Shown here piece by piece: positions 8,580 through 17,048 of a DNA stretch of 64,000 nucleotides. The position numbers and the translations under genes are program-made. The notes below the pieces were generated by a model. That model ran no database searches. It saw nothing but the letters and a program-made list of their open reading frames with translations, and was not told the DNA's origin. Where the stretch lies: NCBI RefSeq assembly GCF_010669125.1, contig NZ_CP048631.1:1-64000 (forward strand), read 5' to 3'. Positions within the stretch are counted from its first letter, which is position 1. Every line of letters begins with the position of its first letter. The stretch is from Ancylobacter pratisalsi. Its GTDB lineage: Bacteria > Pseudomonadota > Alphaproteobacteria > Rhizobiales > Xanthobacteraceae.

Positions 8580-9382
8580 CCTTTCCTTCGGGCGGCACGG
8601 CCCGCGATGCTCCCGAGCAGCACTTGGGCGAGCACGATGAGCGTGATGCTGACGGCGAAGACGATGGCGCCGATGGCGTTGATGCGCGGGCTGACCTGTC
8701 CCTGAAGCATCGCCAGCACGCGCACCGGCAGCGTCTCGTTCACGCCGGAGACGAACCAAGCGATCATGAACTCATCGAACGACACGGCGGCGGTGAGAAA
8801 GATCGCGGCGAAGATCGCCGGCAGGCAGAACGGCACGATCACGCCGAACATGGTGGCCCATGGCGTCGCGCCGAGATTCCAGGCCGCGCGTTCGATATCC
8901 GGGTCGAGATCGGCGAGGCGCATCCGTACCAGCGCCATGGCGAAGGGCGTGCTCAGCACGACATGGCCGACAATGATGCCGATAAGGGTGCCGGACAGCC
9001 CTATCCGCCCCTCGAAGGTCAGCAGCGCGACGCCGAGGATGACGACCGGCACGGTCGGCGGCAGCGCGGCAAGCGCGAGATAGACCGACTTGCCGAAGAA
9101 GCGGTAGCGGTAGTCGATATAGGCGGCGGAGAAGCCGAGAAACGTCGCGATCGCACAGGTGACGCCGGCCACGATCAAGCTGTTCACCAGCCCGCGCTGG
9201 ATCGAGGCGTCGTTGTAGATCGCCGCGTACCAGTGCAGGCTGAACCCGCCCCACGGCAGGCTGGGGAAACGGTCCGCGTTGAACGAGAACACGATGGTCG
9301 AGACGATCGGCGCGAAGATGAAGGCGAACAGCAGCACCGTGTAGGCGATCAGAAGCGTGCGGCGCAGAACGGCCATGCTCAC
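8576..9382 (-). CDS. ABC importer permease, PotC-like
   Basis: A 268-residue membrane protein with about six transmembrane helices, beginning with the hydrophobic segment LLIAYTVLLFAFIFAPIV. The cytoplasmic EAA-type loop that docks to the ATPase is visible as ERAAWNLGATPWATMFG followed by VIVPFCLPAI (about 185-210). It pairs with the adjacent PotB-like permease. Four-base overlaps with both neighbours (ATGA type) indicate a translationally coupled importer operon. Substrate is inferred from the surrounding creatinine pathway genes only. Confidence 0.9.
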   Translation of the reverse strand: MSMAVLRRTLLIAYTVLLFAFIFAPIVSTIVFSFNADRFPSLPWGGFSLHWYAAIYNDASIQRGLVNSLIVAGVTCAIATFLGFSAAYIDYRYRFFGKSVYLALAALPPTVPVVILGVALLTFEGRIGLSGTLIGIIVGHVVLSTPFAMALVRMRLADLDPDIERAAWNLGATPWATMFGVIVPFCLPAIFAAIFLTAAVSFDEFMIAWFVSGVNETLPVRVLAMLQGQVSPRINAIGAIVFAVSITLIVLAQVLLGSIAGRAARRKG

Positions 9383-10290
9383 GCCCTCCCCTTGCGCCGG
9401 CCATAGGCGAGGGCGATCATCACCAGCATCACCACCATCAGCGTGAGGATCATCGTCGCCGCCACCACCGAGGCGCGCGGCCAGTTATTACCGGACTTCA
9501 CCTGATCGGCGATTAGGATGCTCAGCGTCGGCGGCCTGGAGCCGCCGAGATAGGTCGGCGCCACATAGTCGCCGAACGCCAGCACGAAGGCGAAGGTGCC
9601 GGCCACGATCAGCCCGATGCGCGCCGAGGGAATGATCACCTGCCAGATGGTGCGGAACCGTCCGCAGCCGAGATTATGCGCCGCCTCGATCAGGATGCGC
9701 GACACGTTGGACAGCGCGAAGGTCTGAAGCAGCACCACGAGCGGGAGGGTCAGCACGAGATAACCCACCACCGTGCCGGTCGGCGTGTTCAGCACCTGCA
9801 GTGACCCGAGCCCGAGTGGCGCCAGCACGGTGTTGATGATGCCTTGCGGGCTGAAGAAAATCTGGGTGGAATAGATCCGCACCGGATAGCTGGTGAAGAA
9901 CGGCACCACCAGCATGAAGATCATCAAGCGGCGCGTCACCGGGCTGACCTTGTAGGCCAGCGTGTAAGCGGCCGGAAAGGCGGCGAGGCTAGCGATCAGC
10001 GCCGTCAGGGCGGAGAGCCAGAACGTGTAGACATAGGCGTTACGGAAGAAGCCGGCCGTGAGGATGAAGTTCCAGTTCGCCAGCGTGCTGTCTGGCGCCA
10101 GACGGAAATTCCTCACCGACCAGAAGGTCATCGCGATGAGGAAGCACAGCGGCACCAGGAAAAAGGCGGCCTGCCAGAGCGCCGGCGGCGCTCCCCAGAA
10201 CACGGCATAGCGCGCTCTGTTGGCCCACCGCGATGAGGCCGCCCGTGCGGGTTCGGAGGCTGTGTCCGGCAATGGCAGAGGTTCGCTCAT
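9379..10290 (-). CDS. ABC importer permease, PotB-like
   Basis: The 303-residue product has an N-terminal cytoplasmic tail of about 30 residues, then the first transmembrane segment ALWQAAFFLVPLCFLIAMTF, and about six helices in total. The EAA loop reads EAAHNLGCGRFRTIWQ then VIIPSARIGL. The start at 10290 (MSEPLPLPDTASEPAR) is preferred because the open frame upstream of it runs antiparallel into the binding-protein gene with no family similarity. It follows the binding protein after 71 bases that carry a hairpin. Confidence 0.88.
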   Translation of the reverse strand: MSEPLPLPDTASEPARAASSRWANRARYAVFWGAPPALWQAAFFLVPLCFLIAMTFWSVRNFRLAPDSTLANWNFILTAGFFRNAYVYTFWLSALTALIASLAAFPAAYTLAYKVSPVTRRLMIFMLVVPFFTSYPVRIYSTQIFFSPQGIINTVLAPLGLGSLQVLNTPTGTVVGYLVLTLPLVVLLQTFALSNVSRILIEAAHNLGCGRFRTIWQVIIPSARIGLIVAGTFAFVLAFGDYVAPTYLGGSRPPTLSILIADQVKSGNNWPRASVVAATMILTLMVVMLVMIALAYGRRKGRA

Positions 10291-10322
10291 GCGGCCTTCG
10301 CAGGTGCTGTTCGGGGAAGCGG

Positions 10323-10343
10323 CAGGCGGCACGCGGCCGCCTG
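10323..10343 (-). promoter_or_regulatory. Intercistronic hairpin between binding protein and permease
   Basis: CAGGCGGC-ACGCG-GCCGCCTG is a perfect 8-bp stem with a five-base loop in the gap between the binding-protein and permease genes. Such structures commonly block 3' exonuclease and let the binding protein be made in excess of the membrane parts. No T tract follows on the minus strand, so mRNA protection fits better than full termination. Confidence 0.5.
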
Positions 10344-10361
10344 TCGTGATGAGCGGTCGGA

Positions 10362-11525
10362 CTACATCGACTTGAATTCGGACCAGACGTCGTTCCACTG
10401 CTCGATGGTCTGCTTCACCGGGGTCTTGCGGATGAAGATCTTGCCATCCTTGTACTCGTCCATGACGTTGCGGGCGTCGAAGGTGTGGCGCAGTGCCTTG
10501 GCCTCGGCCTGGTGGTCCTTGTTCAACAGCTCCCAGCCCTTCTTGTTGGGGATGGAGGCCCAGTAGGCCGGCATGATCGAGGAGCGCATCTGGCCTTCCG
10601 GCGAGGACATGTACTGGATGAACGCCTTGGCGAGGTCCTTCTTGGTGGAGGAGGAGACGATCGACATCGACTCGGTCCACTGGATACCACCCTCGTCCGG
10701 TACGGTGGCCGAAACGGGCACGCCGTTCTGCTGCAGCAGTAACACGACCCAGTCGCCGACGCCGGGAATGGCCGCGGCGGAGCCGTTGGTCAGCATCGAG
10801 AACTGATCGGCCATGGAGTAGAAGCCGGCGGTCTGCGGCTTGAGGGAGAACAGCGTCTCCTTCAGCTTGCCGAACGCGGCGTCGGAGATGTCGAACGGCG
10901 GCTTGTTGCCGTTATACAGGCTCAGGCAGCCCATCGTCGGCAGGTACCAGTCGAAGAAGCCGAGCTTGCCCTTGATCTTGGGGTCCCACAACGCCTTGTA
11001 CGACTTCACGTCGGTCTCGGTCAGCATGTCGGTGCGGTAGGCGATGCCGAGATAGCCGAAGCGGATCAGCACAGAATACAGCGCGTCGCCGACCCAGTGC
11101 GGCTCGAACTTCTGAAATTCCGGCCAGTAATCGGCCAGCGGGTAGTCGGCCGGGTTCATCTTGTCGATGAAGCCGCCTTCCTTCAGCATGTGGATATATT
11201 CGGCATCCGCCAGCACAACGTCGAACGAGCCGGGCGGCGACTGGTTCATCAGCGCCAGCATCGGCTCGCCGCCGACATATTCCTTGGCGACGACCTTGAC
11301 GCCGTACTTGTCCTCGAACGGCTTCACTACCGCCGGGTCGGCGTGGCCGGGCCAGGACAGCAGGTTCAGCACCTTGTCCTGCGCATAGGCTGGCTCCGGG
11401 GCCGTGGCGGTAACGCCGAGCGCGGCGGCGCCGGCCAGCGCGCTGGCGCCCTGCAGCAGGCGGCGGCGGTTCATCGGGTGCAGCAGCCCCCGGAAATCGG
11501 TGATCGGACCGTCAAACTCGTTCAT
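10362..11525 (-). CDS. ABC importer periplasmic binding protein, PotD-like
   Basis: A 387-residue solute-binding protein of the spermidine/putrescine class. It carries a twin-arginine-like export signal, MNRRRLLQGASALAGAAALG, beginning about 17 residues after the chosen start. The mature part begins near DKVLNLLSWPGHADPAVV, typical of this class, with YGVKVVAKEY following. The ATG at 11525 has a GGAG nine bases upstream, while the ATG at 11540 has none, so 11525 is preferred; the start could also be nearer the signal. It is the first transporter gene in the operon, after the deaminase. The likely ligand is creatinine or a pathway intermediate, from context. Confidence 0.86.
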   Translation of the reverse strand: MNEFDGPITDFRGLLHPMNRRRLLQGASALAGAAALGVTATAPEPAYAQDKVLNLLSWPGHADPAVVKPFEDKYGVKVVAKEYVGGEPMLALMNQSPPGSFDVVLADAEYIHMLKEGGFIDKMNPADYPLADYWPEFQKFEPHWVGDALYSVLIRFGYLGIAYRTDMLTETDVKSYKALWDPKIKGKLGFFDWYLPTMGCLSLYNGNKPPFDISDAAFGKLKETLFSLKPQTAGFYSMADQFSMLTNGSAAAIPGVGDWVVLLLQQNGVPVSATVPDEGGIQWTESMSIVSSSTKKDLAKAFIQYMSSPEGQMRSSIMPAYWASIPNKKGWELLNKDHQAEAKALRHTFDARNVMDEYKDGKIFIRKTPVKQTIEQWNDVWSEFKSM

Positions 11526-11595
11526 GAACGATGGCTCCATCGGGAAGGTTGATTATCGAGTCATTGGCCGGCGTTGCGGTGCCGGCATCGGCACG

Positions 11596-12072
11596 TCACT
11601 GAAAGGGATCGAAGTCTGGCGAGGCGGCCCATTCGTCGAGCACCTCACGGGCCTCTGGGCCCAGCAATCGCTCGGCCAGCAGCGCACGGTCCTCGACATC
11701 CGAGCGGATCATCTTGCGCAGCGGCGCGACGTCGAGGCCGACTTCCTGGCAATCAGCCAGCGTGTTGGCGTAGTACATCTTCGCAATCTTGGCCCAGAAC
11801 ATCGCCGACGCGCACATCTCGCAGGGCTCGCAGGAGGTGTAGAGCTCGCAGCCGCTGAGATCCCATGTTTTCAGGTTGCGGCCGGCATCCCGGATCGCTT
11901 CCATCTCGCCATGGGAGGTCGCGTCGTGGTTGTTGACCACGTTGTTCACGCCCTCGCCGACGATGACGCCATCCTTGACGATGACGCAGCCGAACGGCCC
12001 GCAGCCGTCGGTCCGCATCCGGTCGCGACTGATCTCGATGGCGCGGCGCATGAAGAATTCGGGTGTGCTCAT
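11596..12072 (-). CDS. Cytidine-deaminase-fold deaminase; candidate creatinine deaminase
   Basis: The 158-residue protein belongs to the zinc-dependent CDA superfamily, nearest in pattern to guanine/nucleoside deaminases. It has the catalytic HGEMEAI motif (His ligand and proton-shuttling Glu) and the second zinc motif CEPCEMC. PFGCVIVKDG near residues 27-36 is also typical. By sequence alone the call would be guanine deaminase-like. However, it sits directly after hyuB and N-carbamoylsarcosine amidase genes, in the place where the pathway needs creatinine deaminase (creatinine to N-methylhydantoin plus ammonia). That assignment is inference from context. A purine deaminase role remains possible. 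Confidence 0.7.
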   Translation of the reverse strand: MSTPEFFMRRAIEISRDRMRTDGCGPFGCVIVKDGVIVGEGVNNVVNNHDATSHGEMEAIRDAGRNLKTWDLSGCELYTSCEPCEMCASAMFWAKIAKMYYANTLADCQEVGLDVAPLRKMIRSDVEDRALLAERLLGPEAREVLDEWAASPDFDPFQ

Positions 12073-12182
12073 GGAAGAACCTCGAATGGAAAAGTGTTCA
12101 CGGGAACTGCGGGTCTGGATGACGGCGATGCGCGGGCCCGGAGCGGAAGAGGCAACGGACGCTTGAGCGCAAACGGTGCGCC

Positions 12183-13970
12183 CTACAGGGACTGGCGTTG
12201 CAACTGGCCTTCCAGTTGCAGCCTCAGAGCTTCGGTCTGGGCGAGGTCCAGGGTTTCAGCTTCAAGATCGAGAACCACGCCATAGACATCCCGCGCATTC
12301 TCGGGCGAGCAAAAGCCGTCGAGCACGTCTTCGAGAACCTTTTGCGGGTCCCGTTCCAGGGGGTTGCCGAAGCCGCCGCCGCACGGGCTGTAATAGGCCA
12401 TCACGTCGTTTCGCCGCACGGCCAGGCCGTGGAATTTGGAGTGCATTTGGCGCAGCGGCTCGGCGGTTTCGATGTTGTAGATCTCGCATTTGCCGGGCGC
12501 GCCCTCGTGGCCGCCAAAGATGCCCCACGGCACATTGCTGTGGCGCTCGCTCTCATGCGTGATGATGCCGTCGGTAAGGATGCGCTGGGCCTTGACGACC
12601 CCCATGCCACCGCGGAACCGGCCGGCGCCCGGCACCACATCGTCGCGCAGTTCGTAGCGGTCGCAGATCATCGGGATGTGCATGGCCAGATCCTCGATGG
12701 GGTTGTTGCGGGTATTGGCCATGAGATTGTCGATCGCGTCCGGTCCGTCGGAGCGGGGCCGGCCGCCATAGGCGCCTTCATTGACTTCCAGGAACACCCA
12801 GTACTCGCCGTTTGGCTGGACTCCGGCGTAGGAAGCGAACGAGATCGAGGCCGAGGAGCCGGCGATGATTTCGGTAGGCAGAACCGGCGCCATCGCCTTG
12901 ATGATCAGGTCGATCATGAAGTTGCACTGGGTGAAGCGCGCCTCGGCGGAGGCCGGCGCCTCGGGATTGAAGATCGAGCCCTTCGGCGCGATCACGCTTA
13001 TGGGGCGGAACGACCCCTGGTTCGAGGGAACCCGCGTCTCCGACGTGGCGGTATCGAGCAGCAATTTGCGGAAGGCGGCGAAGGCGGCGACCTTGGTCGA
13101 GCCCTCGAAAGGCACGTTGTAGGCTGTCGGCGTCTGCGGCGCCGATCCCGTCAGATCGACCTCGACACGATCACCGATCACCCGCACGCACACCTTGACC
13201 GGCAGATGCTGGCCGCGATTGCGACCATCATCGTCTAGCCAGCCTTCCGCGCGGTACTCGCCGTCCGGAATGGCGGCGATGCGCTGGCGGAGCATGGTCT
13301 CCGAATAATCCATGAGCTGGTTGCAGGCCGAGAAGACGAGAACTTCGCTGTAGCGGTCGAGCAGTTCCTTGAACCGCCGCGCCCCGAGGCGGGCGGACGC
13401 GATCTGCGCCTCGATGTCGTCCACCAATTGCCGCGACGCGCGGGAATTGCGGCGGATGAAGCTCCAGATCGTCTCGTTGCGCTTCCCCTTGCGATAGAGC
13501 TTGGTGCCGGCGAACAGCATGCCTTCGGCATAGACATCGGGTACATCGATGATCAGCCCCGGCGTCGCGGCGCCGATGTCGATGTGATGGGCGGTGTTCG
13601 CCGAGAATCCGACCAGCTTGCCCCCGTGGAAAATGGGAATGACGATCGCCAGATCGGGCGAATGCGAGGCGCCGAAATAGGGGTGGTTATGCACCACCAC
13701 GTCATCCTCGAACCACTCTCCATCATCGAGCGTTTCGGCAATGCCCCGCAGATAGCCGGGAATCGACCCGATATGCATCGGCGTCGATTCGGATTCGCAA
13801 AGCGTGTTGAAATCCGTGTCGAACAGACCCGCTCCGAGATCCTCGGACTCGCGGATGATGGACGAGAAGGACATGCGGAAAAGCACATGCGCCATCTCTT
13901 CCGCGATGGTCTCGATGGCTCCCCGGACGACCTGCAAGGTGATCGGATCGATTTTCTGAGCGGCTGTCAT
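12183..13970 (-). CDS. hyuB: N-methylhydantoinase subunit B (HyuB)
   Basis: HyuB is the beta subunit of ATP-dependent hydantoinase/oxoprolinase enzymes. With HyuA it hydrolyses N-methylhydantoin to N-carbamoylsarcosine. The 595-residue length matches the family. Recognisable parts are FRMSFSSIIRESEDLGAGLFD near residues 31-51, a metal-binding region with HNHPYFGASHSPDL, and the C-terminal GGGFGNPLERDP. The gene starts 11 bases after hyuA. A 5-oxoprolinase or other hydantoin substrate is possible from the family alone; the neighbouring amidase points to N-methylhydantoin. Confidence 0.9.
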   Translation of the reverse strand: MTAAQKIDPITLQVVRGAIETIAEEMAHVLFRMSFSSIIRESEDLGAGLFDTDFNTLCESESTPMHIGSIPGYLRGIAETLDDGEWFEDDVVVHNHPYFGASHSPDLAIVIPIFHGGKLVGFSANTAHHIDIGAATPGLIIDVPDVYAEGMLFAGTKLYRKGKRNETIWSFIRRNSRASRQLVDDIEAQIASARLGARRFKELLDRYSEVLVFSACNQLMDYSETMLRQRIAAIPDGEYRAEGWLDDDGRNRGQHLPVKVCVRVIGDRVEVDLTGSAPQTPTAYNVPFEGSTKVAAFAAFRKLLLDTATSETRVPSNQGSFRPISVIAPKGSIFNPEAPASAEARFTQCNFMIDLIIKAMAPVLPTEIIAGSSASISFASYAGVQPNGEYWVFLEVNEGAYGGRPRSDGPDAIDNLMANTRNNPIEDLAMHIPMICDRYELRDDVVPGAGRFRGGMGVVKAQRILTDGIITHESERHSNVPWGIFGGHEGAPGKCEIYNIETAEPLRQMHSKFHGLAVRRNDVMAYYSPCGGGFGNPLERDPQKVLEDVLDGFCSPENARDVYGVVLDLEAETLDLAQTEALRLQLEGQLQRQSL

Positions 13971-13981
13971 GGTGATCCCTC

Positions 13982-16054
13982 TCAGGCTCGGGTGATCTTG
14001 AGGCTGCCATGCGCCAGCGTCTCGGCCGTGTAGCCGGGCGGCAGCAGCGTGGTGGAATCGTGCTGGACGAGGATGGCCGGCCCGCTCACCCGCGTGCCGA
14101 TGCCGAGCTTGCGGCGGTCATAGCGCGGGGTCATGTGCGTGGAACCGTCGTCGAAGACCGTCGGCCGCTCGTAGAGCCGAGCCCAGTTGAGATCGTCGAG
14201 CTGTCCGAGCGCGACAAGCGGCAGCGCGAGATGCGGCACGCGCGCCGTAGCGATGACGCGGATGTTGTAGAGTTCGACCAGGCTGTCGTCGAAGGCATAG
14301 CCATAATCGGCCACATGCATGGCGTGGAAGGCGGCGATGACCGCAGACTTGTTCGCGAGCGTCAGCCGGCCCGCGGCCACCGGCACGCGCAGTTCGAAGC
14401 CCTGGCCGTGATAGCGCACCTCGGCCACCACCTCGAAGACCCGGCTCTCGGGGGCCACGCCGTCATTGTCGAGTTCGTGGCGACCCGCCGCGCGCAGTTC
14501 GTCGATCACCGCGTTGACGCGGTCGAGGGCCGGCTGGTCGGCGGTAAAGAGCGGGGTGATCACGGAGCGCGTATGTTCATATTGCAGATCGGTGCCGAGT
14601 AGCCCCATGGCGGCGGTGATGCCGGGGGAGACCGGCACGATTACGTCACGGGCAGCGACGAGTTCGGCCAGCGCGACGCCGTGGAAGGGACCGGCCCCGC
14701 CGAAGGGCATCAGCGAGAAATCACGGGGGTCATAGCCGCGCGCAACGGAATTGGCGCGGATGGTGAGGGCCATGTTGTTGTTGACGACGCGAATGATGCC
14801 CAGCGCCGCCTCCACCACCGAAAGGCCCAGCGGCTCGGCGATCTTCTCGCGGATTGCCTTTTCTGAGAGCGCGGGGTCGAGCGGCAGGTCGCCGCCGAGG
14901 AACTTGTCGGCATCCATGCGCCCCAGAACGACCTGCGCGTCCGTCACGGTAGGCTCCGTGCCGCCACGCCCGTAGCAGGCCGGGCCCGGTTCCGAGCCGG
15001 CGGAGCGCGGGCCGACATTGAAGCCTCCGGCGGTATCGATGAAGGCGATCGAGCCGCCCCCTGCCCCGATGGTTTCGAGGTCGATCATCGGCGACATCAC
15101 GGCATGGCCGGACACCACCGTGTCGTGGGCATTCTTGATACGGAAGCGTCCCCCCGTGACCATGGAAATGTCGGCCGACGTGCCGCCGATATCGATGGTG
15201 AGGATGTTGTCGATGCCGGCGAGGCGGGCTTCGGCCAGTGCCCCCAGAACGCCGCCCGCCGGACCGCTCATCAGGATACCAACCGGCTTTTTCACGCAAC
15301 CGTCGATAGTGGTGATGCCGCCATTCGACTGGATGACGCGCAGCTTAGCGGCAATGCCGGCCTCGCTGACCTTACGTTCGAGATTTCGCAGGTAGAGCGC
15401 CGATTTCGGGCCGACGAAGGCATTCATGGCCACGGTGGAGAAGCGCTCATATTCGCGGATCACATTTGCCACTTCCGAGGAGATCGACACATAGGCGTCG
15501 GGAATCTCCTCAAGCACGATCTCGCGGGCCCGCCTCTCGTGCCGGCTGTTCAGGAAGGAGAACATGAAGCCGATGCAGATCGAACGAAGCCCACGCCGGC
15601 GGAAGAGGGCGCAGGCCTCGCGGACCTCGGCTTCCGCCAGCTCGACCGCCACCTCCCCGGTCGGCGGCAGGATGCGCTCGGTAATCGCAATTCGGTTGCG
15701 CCGCTTGACCAGCGGATGGCTTTGCCATGGCACATCGAAGTGAAGCGAGAAATTGTGCGGGCGCTTGTGGCGGCCAATATGCAAGATGTCGCGAAAGCCG
15801 CGCGTGGTCAGCATCCCGACCTCAGCGCCATTGTGCTCGATCGTGATATTGGTCGCGACCGTCGTGCCATGGGCGATGACGTCCACGCTCTCCTTGGCGA
15901 CGCCGGCGATGTCGCAGATCTGCAGGACGCCCTCCACCACGGCGATGGACTGATCCTTCGTCGTGCTCGGCACCTTGTGGAAGAAGATTCCCTTGTCGCA
16001 TTCCAGGACGAGGTCGGTGTTCGTGCCGCCGACGTCCACGCCAATTCGCGCCAT
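13982..16054 (-). CDS. hyuA: N-methylhydantoinase subunit A (HyuA)
   Basis: HyuA is the ATP-binding subunit, with an acetate-kinase/Hsp70-like fold. The 690-residue product begins MARIGVDVGGTNTDLVLE, the phosphate-binding motif. It has AHGTTVATN near residue 72, SGPAGGVLGA and DIGGTSADIS for nucleotide binding, and GGAGPFHG further on. The start at 16054 is set by this N-terminus; the open frame runs 56 codons further upstream into a GC-rich hairpin without similarity. In Pseudomonas putida 77 the ATP-dependent N-methylhydantoinase consists of these two subunit types. Confidence 0.91.
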   Translation of the reverse strand: MARIGVDVGGTNTDLVLECDKGIFFHKVPSTTKDQSIAVVEGVLQICDIAGVAKESVDVIAHGTTVATNITIEHNGAEVGMLTTRGFRDILHIGRHKRPHNFSLHFDVPWQSHPLVKRRNRIAITERILPPTGEVAVELAEAEVREACALFRRRGLRSICIGFMFSFLNSRHERRAREIVLEEIPDAYVSISSEVANVIREYERFSTVAMNAFVGPKSALYLRNLERKVSEAGIAAKLRVIQSNGGITTIDGCVKKPVGILMSGPAGGVLGALAEARLAGIDNILTIDIGGTSADISMVTGGRFRIKNAHDTVVSGHAVMSPMIDLETIGAGGGSIAFIDTAGGFNVGPRSAGSEPGPACYGRGGTEPTVTDAQVVLGRMDADKFLGGDLPLDPALSEKAIREKIAEPLGLSVVEAALGIIRVVNNNMALTIRANSVARGYDPRDFSLMPFGGAGPFHGVALAELVAARDVIVPVSPGITAAMGLLGTDLQYEHTRSVITPLFTADQPALDRVNAVIDELRAAGRHELDNDGVAPESRVFEVVAEVRYHGQGFELRVPVAAGRLTLANKSAVIAAFHAMHVADYGYAFDDSLVELYNIRVIATARVPHLALPLVALGQLDDLNWARLYERPTVFDDGSTHMTPRYDRRKLGIGTRVSGPAILVQHDSTTLLPPGYTAETLAHGSLKITRA

Positions 16055-16093
16055 CTCAATTCCTCGCCTGTTGGTTCGCTTTTCCGTCCGGGA

Positions 16094-16118
16094 GCGCGGC
16101 CGCTTCTGGCGGCCGCGC
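16094..16118 (-). promoter_or_regulatory. Strong GC hairpin between the amidase and hyuA
   Basis: GCGCGGCCGC-TTCTG-GCGGCCGCGC is a perfect 10-bp stem of only G and C with a five-base loop, in the 71-base gap between the amidase stop and the hyuA start. There is no T tract, so it may attenuate or protect the transcript rather than end it. Confidence 0.5.
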
Positions 16119-16125
16119 CGGCGGA

Positions 16126-16839
16126 TCAGGCCGCGGCGCGCTGGAGGCCGTTGAGGTAGGTCATGCAGGTGTCGACGGTCTCGACATCCGCGAATTTGGC
16201 GTCGATATCGAAGAGGTTCCACGCCACTGCGCCCGGCACGCGGTCACCGATGCATTCCTTGACCGCGATGGTGCGGAAACCATCCGCGAGACCATCGCAG
16301 ATCGTCTGCCGCACGCAGGCACAGGCGGTGACGCCCGTCACCATGATGGTATCAATGTCGTTGGCGCGCAGAATTCCCGCGAGTTCGGTGCCGTGGAAAG
16401 CCGAGGCCCGCTTCTTCAGCAGCGTGTATTCGCCGTGAACCGGGGCGATGCGGCTGTCGATCGCCCACAGGTCCTTGTTGGCGATATCGACGACTTCGAT
16501 CGGGATCTTACAATGCCACAGACCCATGTCGGTGAAGGCCGATGTGCGGTCGGGGATCTCATAGGCCGTGGTGACGTGCACGACCGGAATGCCATTGGCG
16601 CGGCAGGCCGCGAGCAGCTTCTGCATGCCGGGAATGATCTCGCCGTTCATCTTCTCCTGATCGCAGGTGAAGGGATTACCCGGTCGCGTCCAGGCATTGG
16701 CCAGATCGACGCTGATAAGAGCGGGACGGGAGCCGAAGCCGACGCGGCGCTGGAAACCGCGTTCCTTGTAGAGCTGAGACGCAGTCTCAAAGGCTTGCTG
16801 CAACATGCGATCGAGGGCTGCGTTGTCGATTTCGGTCAT
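16126..16839 (-). CDS. N-carbamoylsarcosine amidase
   Basis: The enzyme hydrolyses N-carbamoylsarcosine to sarcosine, carbon dioxide and ammonia. The 237-residue isochorismatase-fold protein matches the Arthrobacter enzyme closely: YKERGFQRRVGFGSRPA, VDLANAWTRPGNPF, DMGLWHCKIP, RASAFHGTEL and GDRVPGAVAWNL. The catalytic triad by alignment is Asp45, Lys142 and Cys175 (in VTGVTACACVRQT). The start at 16839 has AGAGGA seven bases upstream; an ATG nine codons earlier lacks such support. It is the first gene of the minus-strand operon. This is the most specific marker for creatinine or methylhydantoin breakdown in the window. Confidence 0.92.
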   Translation of the reverse strand: MTEIDNAALDRMLQQAFETASQLYKERGFQRRVGFGSRPALISVDLANAWTRPGNPFTCDQEKMNGEIIPGMQKLLAACRANGIPVVHVTTAYEIPDRTSAFTDMGLWHCKIPIEVVDIANKDLWAIDSRIAPVHGEYTLLKKRASAFHGTELAGILRANDIDTIMVTGVTACACVRQTICDGLADGFRTIAVKECIGDRVPGAVAWNLFDIDAKFADVETVDTCMTYLNGLQRAAA

Positions 16840-17048
16840 GGTCAAGGTCCTCTGCAAGACGTCCAACGGGCGGATGCAGCCTAGCCCTGGGCAATCCTTC
16901 GGACGCCTTTAGAGCAGCTAAGCACCGTGTTGATGCCTAGATTGAGGGCAAGCCTATCTTGACGCCATTGCCGTCTTCCCCATTATTATGGACGAAATGA
17001 CATCAATGCCGCGCCCGCCTTTCCGCCTGACCTTGGCGCCGCCGGACC

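Noticed and set aside
7068-8705. A 545-codon plus-strand open frame over creatininase and the ABC ATPase
   Set aside because: No motifs and antisense to two well-supported genes.
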